64,000 bases of DNA from Eremophila alpestris peregrina. Its lineage: Eukaryota > Chordata > Aves > Passeriformes > Alaudidae. Positions 35,860 to 46,644 of this stretch are shown here, one piece after another (position 1 is the first letter of the stretch; each line of letters begins with the position of its first letter). The position numbers and the translations under genes are program-made. The stretch lies in NCBI GenBank assembly GCA_009792885.1, contig WMCF01000031.1, forward strand, positions 618,349 to 682,348, in the 5' to 3' direction. The notes under the pieces are model-generated. The model saw nothing but the letters and a program-made list of their open reading frames with translations. It was not told the origin of the DNA and ran no database searches.

Positions 35860-37590
35860 CACTCAGATTTGCATCCATAAAAAAGAAGAGCAAAAGAAAC
35901 TGCCATGAACAAGGCCGGGACTGAAAAGTACAGCTTGAAATGGTTTCACTACTAAGGAGGATGTATCTCATCCAAAGGGAGCTCTCTGGGCTGCTGTATA
36001 AGCAGCTCATGTTCACATATAAGGAAATTGAGAAAGTGGGTAGAAGCAAAACAGCTGGTCAGTGGGGAGCTGGTCAGGAATTTATTGATGATTGGAAAAT
36101 TCAATTATCCAAACCAGAAACTTCCCCCTTTCCAAGAATGAAGCATCATCGGAAAAAATGTAATGAGAGCAGCATTCTCAGGTTCATGAGTGAACTTCCA
36201 CTCAGGGGAAAAAAAACCCAAAAATCAGAATAGCTGTAGGCTGCTGCCCAGAAGAGGTTCTTAAGCTCCAGAAGACTCTGGTTTACAGCTTATCTTCTCT
36301 CTCTCAGGGAAGAGCTGGGGCTGTCACCTATTTTAGGGAACCATTGTGCCAGTTTGCTCCCAAGGAGGCTTTTGCTCGTCTGCTCCAGTCTCACCCAGTA
36401 CCTGGCAACAAAGGCTTTGATTTCACACCTTCCAGGTGGCCACCTTGGCCACCAGACTGAGCTGTTCCACACCTCAGAAATTCTTTCCCTTGGGCAAAAT
36501 TCCCTTTGGTGTTTGGAAACAGCTTAAGTCACTTCCTTTTACAATAAATATTTCCTACCAAAAATAAAAACACCAATACAAAGCCTAATGCAAATATAAC
36601 GATGCCTTATACCAGAGCAAATTATTTCCCATCCCATACAGGATCAAAGAGGTGAAAATCCCCACATAAAGACCACAATAGCTACCACAGAAAGACTTTA
36701 TCCATTCGATGTGGCAAATACAGGCACTGAAGCTTGTGAGGTCAACTCACACAGCCTGACAGGACAGATCACACACATCTCTGCAGGGCTTCCTTTGCAA
36801 GCACTAATTCCTCCAGTTTTCATTCCAGCTTATCAGTGAGCCACTGGATGTGGTGCAACAGGGATGGTGTTTCAACACAGACACAGATACACAGAGATAC
36901 TTCTGCTGGTGCAATTAATTTTTAATAAGCCCTTTTTCAAATTGCTGTCGCTGCAGCCACACTGAAAAAAAGTGATCTCTATTGAACTGTGAAGTCAAAT
37001 TAAGAAGCTGCATATTCATGCATATGCCATGAAGGGAGGAAAAGAGATTCCATTCCTGCCGAACTCCTCCAAAGGCAGTAACTTAGCACGTTTCTCAGAC
37101 AACAGGTTGAACTCACAATGGAGAAGGTTTCTCTGTTCTTAACTTTGGGACTTGTCTCCTGCCCTTGGACTAATTCTTCTGGATTTGCATTTTGTGCTGA
37201 GCGTTGTCACCTCCTGCTCCTTGGCTGAGTGCATTGTGATACAGAAGAGGTGCTAATCCTCTAGTAATTAGCACCTCATTGGGAGGTCAAGAAGAGGTCA
37301 TGGAAGTGGGCTTGTTTATTTTTCAGGAGAATTCTGGTTTGCTCCTTGTTTTCATTAGGGATGTTGAGGTGTTCCAGCTCTCAGCAGGCTGGTGCTGTTC
37401 AGAACACAAGAGCACCACTCGGAGCAGCTCATCTCCAGGGCACAAGGGAGCTCGGAAGTGTACAACAACCACGATTCCCATTTTGACATTCCTCCTCAGT
37501 CACCTCATAACAGGACCCCTGATGTACCTGACTTTCTGGTTGAGGCTGAGGCTGGTCTCCCTCCAAATTTCTGCATGCAAATAAATGTTT
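35860..37590. promoter_or_regulatory. POU octamer cluster with paired TAAT/CACCT element
   Basis: Perfect octamers occur at 35867-35874 (ATTTGCAT), 36588-36595 (ATGCAAAT), 37183-37190 (ATTTGCAT) and 37575-37582 (ATGCAAAT). A MORE-like ATGCATATGC lies at 37018-37027. Four octamers in 1.7 kb compares with roughly 0.1 expected. An 11-bp inverted repeat with TAAT and CACCT cores lies at 37247-37277. The wording suggests a POU/homeodomain/ZEB-responsive regulatory region. No gene was found here; short frames up to 101 codons (37279-37584) are not convincing. Confidence 0.35.
37247..37277. repeat. Perfect 11-bp inverted repeat, 9-base loop
   Basis: GAGGTGCTAAT (37247-37257) and ATTAGCACCTC (37267-37277) flank CCTCTAGTA. 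Each arm joins an E-box-like AGGTG/CACCT (ZEB-type) to a TAAT homeodomain core, so the element is a symmetric composite site. Confidence 0.85.
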
Positions 37591-37594
37591 GCAC

Positions 37595-38770
37595 AAACTT
37601 CGGGTAGTTGGCAGAAGTACATTCACCTGGTCAACAGGTGAATAGGATTCATGACTCCTGCTTGAGAGTGAATCAATGATTCATTCACACAGTGAGCCAG
37701 ATTTAGGACTCCAAACCAGCTCAAATGTTTTTTCCTAACAGAGGAATTGGACAATTTTTAGAATCATAGAAAACTCTGTTCACCCCCAAATCAGGCGGGA
37801 AGTTCATGTCAGGGGACAGTGGTCTGGGTGACATCTCCTCCCTCAGCTGCTGACCTGGTCTAACCTTGGATGAGGAAATCAGGGCCTTGCTGGTTCTATC
37901 AACCAACTCTCAAACAGAACTAGTTCTCCTCACAGGTCTTCAAATGGCCTTGTTACCATCTCTAAAACACTCACCTCTAATTAGTGAGGTCACTAATTTG
38001 CCTTCAATTGCAGTCACCAGAAATGCATTCTCTGGCAACCCTTCCATCAGCAAAGCAGACCATCCCAACCCCAACCAGAAGCACATCCAAAGGCTTCCAT
38101 CTCCACTGGGGATCTCATTGCTGCTACAACATGTAGGGAGAGGAAGCCCTGGATCCTCCATGGCAAAACACCAGGGTCTCTTGCCCCACACATTTCAGAG
38201 GTACAACAATACATACAGAAAAATGTATGCAAAAGGGCACTTCCCAGAGGATCCAGGGTATCTAGACATCTCTAGACTTACCTAGAGAATGCTTAGGAAT
38301 GCCAGGAGGAGCTACCAATAAACAGAGATCCTTGTTTTCATGCAAAGGCCAAGAAAGTTGCATTGTCTATGGGGTCATATCACTGAATCCTCAGCCTCCA
38401 GAAATTTCTCATTTCTCTAGAAATTGCAAGCTCCTCCATGTAAGAGCTGTCACAACTGCTCTCACTCCCACTCTCCCATCCATTCCCAGGCTAATCCAAA
38501 GAGACTGCAGAGGAAGAAATGCTCAGACTTAAATCAGCACCAGCAATGCCCAGGGAGCCGTTACTGTTGGAATTCCCCGTTCCTGAGTGGTCTCTATTAA
38601 GATCAATGGACCCCTGTGCTGGGCCCAGCACACAAATTATGAGCCAGCAGCCAGGTTAACTCTTACCACAGTGTCTGTAATGACACAGCATCTATGATCA
38701 CTGGCTCCCATCAGGAAAAAATAAAGCCTGGTTAGTATTTCCCACATCTTCGTACAAGGTTCCTTGCTAT
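37595..38770. other. Noncoding stretch, nothing specific
   Basis: Short frames up to 139 codons (37866-38285, plus) without family resemblance. AATCATAGAAAAC near 37761 recalls a CR1 terminus but nothing else supports one. Confidence 0.5.
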
Positions 38771-38774
38771 CTAT

Positions 38775-39015
38775 TTGTGAAAATGATTTTTAAATATATA
38801 CTATATAAAACACAGACTTAAATTTTTTACAGATTTGGCCAGTTTTCAATATTTCAGTCTATGTGGAATGATCCAAATATGTTTTCAATATATTTCAACA
38901 CATACAGTTGTCATATTCAGACCTGTATATTTTACTTATTAGCAAAACTGGCCAAGTATGTGCTATTTTTCAATATAGTTGCTCTATCTCCTCATATATT
39001 TTAGAGACATGATTG
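38775..39015. repeat. AT-rich stretch with 12-bp inverted repeat
   Basis: TTGGCCAGTTTT (38835-38846) and AAAACTGGCCAA (38944-38955) are perfect inverse copies 97 bases apart. TTTTCAATAT occurs three times directly (about 38843, 38882 and 38968). Together with the shared motif in the 23.9 kb AT-rich stretch this suggests a decayed dispersed repeat of unknown family. Confidence 0.5.
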
Positions 39016-39019
39016 TACA

Positions 39020-40470
39020 GCACATTTTAGGAAAGATATTACAAATGAAGAAAGATCATTTTTCTCTTACAGAAAGGATGTGGTTTGCTAAACCATTTGG
39101 AAGACAGAGCTGATTGCTTTGTCACTGGGAATGGACTCGGGACACGGTGCCTGGGGGTAGAACCAGGGCAGAGGTTTCTGTGGTGCCCACACCAACCTGT
39201 GCATGTGCTGCCCAGGAGGTTTGGGTGCAAGACTAAGGAGAACAATAACCTGGAGTATCTCCCCAAAGCAGGGTTTGGGTTCAAGAAACAGGGAAAAGTC
39301 TGTTATAGAGGACATAACCCAGCACTCTGAAGTTAAGCTGGCATTGCAGTGTGACTGATCCCACATGGACCCCTGACCCCTCACTGACTTCACAATGCCC
39401 ACACACCCCACAGTCACTATACAAGAGGAAAATCACTGACTTGCTCACTAGAGACCTATAAGGGAAGCTGGAAGAAGAAGGCCTCCAGACCTCCCAAAAA
39501 ACAGCTCTGAATCCTAAACTGGGTCCAAAGAAAGCTTCAAAGTCTGTGAAACTCTTAAGTCCTTTCAGCTACAATCTTTCTGTAAGACTTGTACAGGAGA
39601 TGGATAATTAGATTTGTCCACCTCTGCAGATGTGAAATGAGTATGGCCAACCTGCCCTGCATGGGATTAATGATGCTGCAGCAGAGGGTCTCCAGATGGC
39701 CTAGAGCTGAATTCTGGACACCAGCAATCTTGAAATCATCAAAAAAGAAGGGCAACAGAGAAGAGTTAAAAGCAGTGGTCTCCAAGAAAAGAAAAAAAAA
39801 AAACAAACTAAAAAACATAAAAATTCCCCAAACAAATCAAACAAAACAACCCAAAGAATTTTGTATGTTGCTGATTCTTGTGTCACCCTGAGGAACTTGG
39901 CAAGAGTTATATTCTGAGAGACAGAATCCCTTCCTTCTCTTCACCCAGCAGCATTTCACAGCACACATCAGACAAGCTCAAGATTTATGTCTTGCCATGG
40001 AAAAGCTGCCATCCCAAGAGCTTTGCCCAGCTTCTGCCCTTCTCTCTCTTGTTACTTGTCTTGCAGCAGATTGGTGACATATTTGAAGGCTCTTGGTGCC
40101 ACATGCTCATGTTTTCTCTTGTCTCCTACACATTTGCAGATGTTTCAGTCACTTACCTGGATCCCTACTCTGTCCTCCAGATGACTTTTAATGCTCATTT
40201 TGAAAGAGGTCCTTTATGGTCAGAGCACAGCAAGAACAAGGAGAGGTTGAACTTTGCTACCACAGGACCAGAATCATGAAACTGGAAGGCATTCCCAGGG
40301 ATTTTGATTTGAAACTAAGCCACCATGAAAGCCCAGACTTGTTCAACTTGCAAATTTTATACCATACCAAGATGAAAAAAACCCCCAAAATTAAAATGAT
40401 GCAAAAAGCATTTTGCTTAACACAAAATATCTTTCCTTGATTTATTTCCTTTTACCATGAACTGAAGAAG
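39020..40470. other. Noncoding stretch with one 133-codon frame
   Basis: The plus frame at 39878-40279 has a hydrophobic middle (LLPFSLLLLVL) but no recognisable domain and no supporting context. An A12 run is at 39792-39803. On the minus strand a perfect donor CAG|GTAAGT reads across 40159-40151. No gene is called. Confidence 0.5.
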
Positions 40471-40474
40471 CATA

Positions 40475-40572
40475 CACTGGTTTTCCTTAACCAGTGTTCG
40501 ACTGGTTAAGGACTGTTTGACTGCATAAGCCTCGTAGTCATGTGATTATGAGGCTTATGCAGATCTTAAGTC
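40475..40572. repeat. Compound perfect hairpins, possible structured RNA
   Basis: Hairpin A: TCCTTAACCAGT (40484-40495), loop GTTCG, ACTGGTTAAGGA (40501-40512). Hairpin B: CTGCATAAGCCTC (40521-40533), 16-base loop, GAGGCTTATGCAG (40550-40562). B can be extended by GACT (40511-40514) with AGTC (40569-40572) across a symmetric 6x6 internal loop. A third pairing, CACTGGTT (40475-40482) with AACCAGTG (40489-40496), competes with A. Arms of 12 and 13 bases side by side are very unlikely by chance. Options are a microRNA-like or other structured RNA, a remnant of a palindromic mobile element, or a cruciform-forming DNA site. I do not recognise a known family. Confidence 0.75.
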
Positions 40573-40574
40573 AT

Positions 40575-43500
40575 TTGCCAGTCACTCCTATAAGGCTATT
40601 GATGGCTACAGTAAAAACAAGGGGGTTTTTCTAGCCTTGCAAGTTCTTCCTTCAGTTGTTCCCGTTTTAATCCCAGAAGGTAGAGATGAGGTCCTGATGC
40701 CTACACCTACATCCAGCCTAAGCCATGACAAACCTCCATCTCCCTTCAATGAGCCCTTGCAGCCTAAAATCTCAGGGAAGGGGGAGGGGGTTGTTCCCAG
40801 CAACACCTTGGCAGCATCCTGTGTTTGCTGGTTCCGGGATGCCAGCAGCACATTTCAGCTGAGCACAGCTGCTGGGATTATCCTGCAGCTGCCAACCTGA
40901 GTGCCTGTGCTCAGTAACCTGCAATCAGGTGGCAGATGCAGAGGCTGCAGAGCTGGCAGCCTGTCTCCAGCACTGGCAGCCCAGCCTTCACAGTGTGCCA
41001 GGCTTCCACACCTCTCTGCTGCATTTTCTGAGCCTTGTTTGCTTCCTAAATATTCTCACCACAGAGCTCATTGAAATCATGCTTCATGTACTGCTCTCTG
41101 GGTTATAGTCCTCAAGAACTCCATCCTTGTAAACTCCAACTAGCTCTTTAGAATGAAAAGTATTTGCAAAAATGCTGTTTTAAGCAAAGCACTGAATTCT
41201 CATTTCAGAATGAGCCTTTGACCTCACTTTGACATAAGCTCACATCCACAAAGTAAGCTTTAATAGCTGCCTAAGCATAAGAAAAGATTCTCAGGAACTA
41301 TGGAAGCTTCTTTGTTATAACAAATGAAGAATAAATGAAGAGTTACAAGTCAGAGACATGTCCTGAAGGCATGCTACTCTATTCTGGAGTGACTTTTTTT
41401 CAGGCACAACTTAGTAAGGTACTAGGGCAGTCATTAATTCTGTGAGTTGAAAGATAATTTTTAAAATGAGAGTTCATTTCCTGAGAACACTTAGCTGGAT
41501 AAAGCTTGGGAAAAACTAGTTAAGGAGAAGTTATGTTGGCTACATACAGGTAAGTGTTGCTTGACCTTCCACTGTTGATGAATTTCACCAAGGATCTAAA
41601 AACTCAAAAGTCCACAAAATCATCCATGAGCGTACTCAAGAGGGCAAACAGAGAGATAAAGCCATGAACAGGGAACAGGGTGTAGGGGAAGTGAGATGTC
41701 CTATTTCTATCCTATCTTTTTGCAGCAGTCACCTTCAGGACCTGAACCAACTCTGTAAAACAGACAGAAAATAAACATAAGCCACAAAACCTCAACCCTC
41801 ACTGAGACCATTTAGAAAGAGAAACTCACAGGGCTTCTCCATTCCACCTCACCCTACTCATCAAATATTGATAAGGAACAGCAGTGGCAGTTGTTAGCAG
41901 GAGCTGGTAACGGAAGCATGAAAAGTAAAAATCAATGGGATTTTTTATTTTGATGAAGAAAGGCAAAACTGTGTGCGCTAACAGGGTGTGCTGCACTTGG
42001 CCATCAGCATTTCTGTGGGAAGCACAGGGATAGACACACTGGGACAATATTTGATGCACACAGACACGGGGTAATTTCTGTGAAGTCACATTTCTACAAC
42101 CAGTGTTGAAACTGAGGAATGTAAACGCCATACTTTGAACCTTTGTGTCTGTGCCTTCAGAAGGGTGAATGTTCTGTGTGATCAGGAGGGACTGTCCATC
42201 AGTCACTTGGGCTGAGTGGCCTTGCATGTAGGGTTGTGTTGTTTCTTGCTCTAAGCACAGAGATGCATTTTCACTTTATGGATTTGCAGAGACACTCAGG
42301 AAACCTCAGTCGTTCTATCCTTGCAAGTGTAGCTAATGAGCTCCTCAGTCATTAATATGCACCCACATTTAGCATTCTAGCTAGCTACCCAGCTTTCAGG
42401 GAAAGTGTTTTGTGCACTAACACTCCAGCAGCAGTAATTAATAGCTATTTACCATGTAAAAATTATCTGATTGCAATGCAGTGCAAGCAAGCCCTGACAG
42501 CAGTGATATCAGCAGATGTACCACACACTCTGAGCAGCTCAGTGAGAACTGGTGTGTCCAAAAGGGAAGCCAGAGGTGACACCACAACACATTTTGAGGT
42601 CTAGGTTCAATGTCTCACCAATATCACACACAGGGTGCAAATTCTTCCACTGCCTAATGGAAGAGTGAGGTCTTGGATTCAAATACTTCCTTCTCAGTCA
42701 GAATTGCAGTAATCACAGCCTTACATTAAAGCTGTTGACCTCTCCTCTTTAAGCCTGGGCTGGTTTGAAGTAGGAAGCTGAACAGAAGGTGTGAATCATC
42801 AAGCCTGTCAAACCAATCTCTTTCAGCACCAATGAGTTCACTTAAAATGTGTGCAGAGGAAAGGCATGGAATGGAGGGAGAGGCTTTAAAGGAAAAACAT
42901 TCCGCAATTGAAGACAGTGGAATTGGGTTCCTCCCTTTATTCTTTGGTCACAGCTGCCTTTCAAAGCAGTACTCCAGCATAAAATGCAGGAATCCTCTGA
43001 AGGAAGAAAAACAAGATCCATATTGATAGAATGGTTCCATTTGCTACACTTGGCACTGACCTATTAAAGACAATTCACAAAGAAGAAATAACCTTGTCCT
43101 CTGCTTAAAGCCCCAGGTTCAGGCCCTCTGAGATGAGCAGAGACTGGAATGGTTTTGTTCTGGGGTATTAACCCACTGAAAGTGAGGAAGCAGTTGCTGG
43201 TACTTACATTCCATTAGAATGGCAGCTTTTCTTGGTTTCCCAATTCACAGAACAATCAAATGTACCATCTGTTTTCTCACACAAATAAGCCCCACACACA
43301 TCCCTAGGCTGACCTAGAGGAAACTCCCAGGATATTCTCTTTTCCTAAAGTTCAGATAGATGCAAAGGTACAAGAGAGACTCAGCATGATGCCAAAGGGG
43401 AGCTCCATGCCTGAAAATGTGGATTATGATTTCTGGGAGAGAATTGGGATCAGTCTTTTGTGCTGCACACATGGAAGCTGACAGAGGACAGAAGTGCTGC

Positions 43501-46500
43501 AAAGACCCTGCCCAAGGCTCCACAGCCCTACAGACTGATGTTCCTTTTGCACATATCAGCAGGTCCATTCCTACTCAGCAAGGCACCAGTCCATGCCCAG
43601 CTGGAAGCACTTGAGCCACCAGGCCAATGACACTCTCCTGGTTCAGATCCATCAAGTAGATCCCTCCCAGCACATTGTTATGCTCTTTAAGTGACATAAT
43701 CTCAGTTTTACAATAGATTATGAGAGAGATCTACTCCAAACTGAACTCAGTGAACATGGCCCTCTGTGATATGATCCCCATAATTTGGTCAAAAAGAGGG
43801 GCATTTGGTTAAACAAACTCCATTTGTTGTCTTAGGTTTATAGCTGGATTAAGCCAAATAAAGACCACAGAGGGACAGTCTCTGTGCTGCAAACTACACA
43901 TTCCTGTTCTTTCCATCAGCACTAGTGATGCTACCAGTTCCTAAATAACCAGCTCAGCTTTCTGACCGACAAACAAGCATAGCAAAACTAGAATAAAAAA
44001 GAAATAAAAATGTAGGTATCTAAGTTTTCAGCTGGAGCAATGAGCTGATTTACCACCCCTCTGTGAGATTACCACTGTTGGCTCAAGGGAAAGCTCAAAA
44101 ACCCACAATAAAAGGAAGGAAAGAAGAGAACATGAGCACAGTCTCAGAAGGGCTCACACCAACAAGGCCACTGCTTTTTTTCTTAGCAGCCTAGGAGCTA
44201 GCCTGGTTTTCTCTGAAGATAGCACTGCACTGAAGAGTTAGATCCAGAGGGATGAGGAGAACAACCAATTAATAAACAGAAATGAAGTGCTCTGGTGCTA
44301 AAGGTGCTTTGTACACCCTGTAGGATCCGTCAGCAGCCCTAGAGTAAGTGCCACATCATCTGAGCAAAGGATCTCATGAACCCTCACAGGCCATGAACTC
44401 CTCTGAAGAGGAAAGCTGAAGAGAGAAAGGAAAGCCTTGTACAGCATCTTTTTGTACCTGGTACAAGTCTGGCCCAATATATCCCTGACCTACGATGGTT
44501 TGCTTTTCTCCCAAGCTCACAGACTCTCTTAAGGATGCCATATTCTAGAAGCTGGTGTCTGCATGGAAGAGGTAGGCATATTTTGATTTTAAGACAGAAC
44601 TGATAGTTCATGAGCTTGGGATTTGGAACTTAGGTTTTGAAACAAATCACTGCAGAGCTTTCACTCACTTTGTGCCTGCCTTAGTAAAAGTGACGTGCTG
44701 TCAAAGGAGTTTAAAGGCCTCATACATCAGTTCTGGGATTACATTTTGAGAGAAAGAAAGAAAGAGGCCGAGAACTTCGGATGCCTAAGCCTTTCACCCA
44801 AGAATCTGCACATTGTGATAATTTATAAAAAGCTTAAAATTGCCTAGATATCAGTACATTAAATATTAATTTTAGATTGAAACTGTTATCTGAATGCAGT
44901 GGCCTGTGAGATATGTATTTGGAACATCCTGCCCAGAGAACCTATTAAAGTACTTTCTGCAATTATTATTTAATATTGAACATTTTATAGCAGCAGTGCC
45001 TTGAGGCCAAACAAGTCATCATTGTGTTACACACCAGACAAATGTAACACAATTAAAACAGCTCAAGTCTAAAGTTATTTATGCATTGTTTAGTACAGCA
45101 CTGCAAGGCTCATTATGCTCCATTTTTGGGAGGAACTGGGGACATGAACATCTTGTGATTTCTAATAAAAATAAGACACTGATCATTGCTCTTTCTCTCT
45201 CCCCGGATCACACCTCTCCTTCCAGCTTCTTTGGGAAGGAATGATCCATATAAAAACCTGCATCACATAGAAAATGAGCAGTAAACTAAGAAAGAGAAGA
45301 ATTGCTTTCAATCGATTGAGGAGATTTTGCTTCCAAATGAAACTCATAATCACGGAATTATTTGAGAGGAACCCCCAGGCAGGCTGAGCTTGTACCTCTG
45401 TATGGTCACACTGTCTTAATTCAGTCACAAAACTGCATCACAAGGTTCCAGGTCCTTCAAAATCAAGGCAAAGTGACCTAAGTCACTTTGACTTTAAAAC
45501 ACTGAAAGGAGGAAAGTGTAAAACATCTGATAATCTACCCCCTTCAGCTCAAGGCAAACCTATGCAGCAGCTGGATCTGAGAGACAGAATCTGAATTCAG
45601 GTGAATTGGCTGAACCTCAATCCCCCAGTCAAGCACATCCAAGTTTCTATTACCTGGACTTTGTAAACAAATAGTGGCAGCCAGAACTCCCAGCAGAGTT
45701 GCCAACACTGCCAGGTTGTTCCCAGGATATATTAAAGGCTTATCATCACAAAAATCATTCACGTTGGGTAGAGTGAAGAGCAGTGTCCCAAACTCCCCCT
45801 CCACCAGCACACCATCACAGCCAGGTCACTTCCTTGCAGGAGCTTTCAGCACAGCACAGCTTAAGTAGACTTTCCCTGCCCATTTTTGAGACTAAATCTT
45901 AGAAGCAAGACAGCATGCAGGTACAATTCACATCTGAACTAGTGGTCCTGGCCCAAATGAGTATTTCTGAACATATGTCTTACTGACACCTGACATGTGC
46001 GAAGTTCTGTTTCCGAAGTCTGACTGGATGTTTGTAAAAAACAACACCACACAGTCCCCACTGCTCATCCTGGCCTTGCATGTACAAAGCAGACCGTCTC
46101 CAGTTTCAGGGTAATAAGCCTGATCTCTGCCTTAACTGTCATTCTGTTCAGCCAGAATTTCCACATGTAAATATTGGATGGCCCTAGATTTGGAAAAGCT
46201 GAATCTTTGAAATAAAGAATGAATAAGATGTAATGGCAGAAAGCAGAGAAGGTATGAAGAGGAATAAAAGACCATTAGCAATTCTCCCAATTAATTAAAC
46301 AAAACTAAGGAAGAAGAGGAACAGAGGCCTTCAGACAGCTCATAGCTGGGCTGGAGGCAAGGGGGGTGCTATTCCCCAAGGCCTTTTGTGGGTTACCACA
46401 AAGAGAGTTCACAGATCCTCCACTCACTTACTTAAATATTTGATATGAAATTAAAGCCCTGTTCCAACTTGTATGACCACTGTCTCCCTGGCTCTCCCCT

Positions 46501-46550
46501 CCTCCTATTCCCAGCAGACCCCTTCATCCTTCACATGCCTGTCCTCAGCC
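40575..46550. other. Long noncoding stretch
   Basis: No supported gene. A perfect donor-like CAG|GTAAGT is at 41547-41555. A small (GAAA)n run lies near 44750-44766, an odd palindrome TTGTACC-T-GGTACAA at 44452-44466, and a 9-bp inverted repeat at 45469-45490 (listed separately). Frames up to 133 codons (41826-42227, minus) show nothing familiar. Confidence 0.5.
45469..45490. repeat. Perfect 9-bp inverted repeat, 4-base loop
   Basis: CAAAGTGAC (45469-45477), CTAA, GTCACTTTG (45482-45490). The stretch contains TGACCT and CTTTGAC, both nuclear-receptor half-site-like, so an opposed receptor site is possible. Confidence 0.75.
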
Positions 46551-46559
46551 CAAGACATG

Positions 46560-46640
46560 AGCACAATTAGCACCAGCCCACTGGCGCCAATTAGCAGCCA
46601 ATAGTGTCTATATTGTGGCAGGGGGGGCAGAGGCAGCGGG
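46560..46640. promoter_or_regulatory. Duplicated CAATTAGCA homeodomain-type site
   Basis: CAATTAGCA occurs at 46564-46572 and again at 46588-46596, 24 bases apart on the same face. The second is followed by a CCAAT box (46598-46602), and a GGCGCC palindrome lies between. Homeodomain proteins bind the TAATT core. Likely a small regulatory module, by inference. Confidence 0.3.
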
Positions 46641-46644
46641 TGCA

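Noticed and set aside
37755..37800. GAATCATAGAAA as a CR1 terminus
   Set aside because: Twelve bases only, without the AGGGACC segment expected next to it.
39878..40279. 133-codon frame with a hydrophobic segment
   Set aside because: The short leucine-rich run alone is not evidence of a membrane protein, and there is no family resemblance or context.
40785..40805. Plus-strand G-rich block GGGAAGGGGGAGGGGG as a G-quadruplex
   Set aside because: Only three separate G-runs of three or more are present, so the four-run rule is not met.
44315..44340. CACCCTGTAGGATCCG as a microRNA-10-like seed
   Set aside because: The match is partial with an inserted base, and no hairpin partner is present in the flanks.
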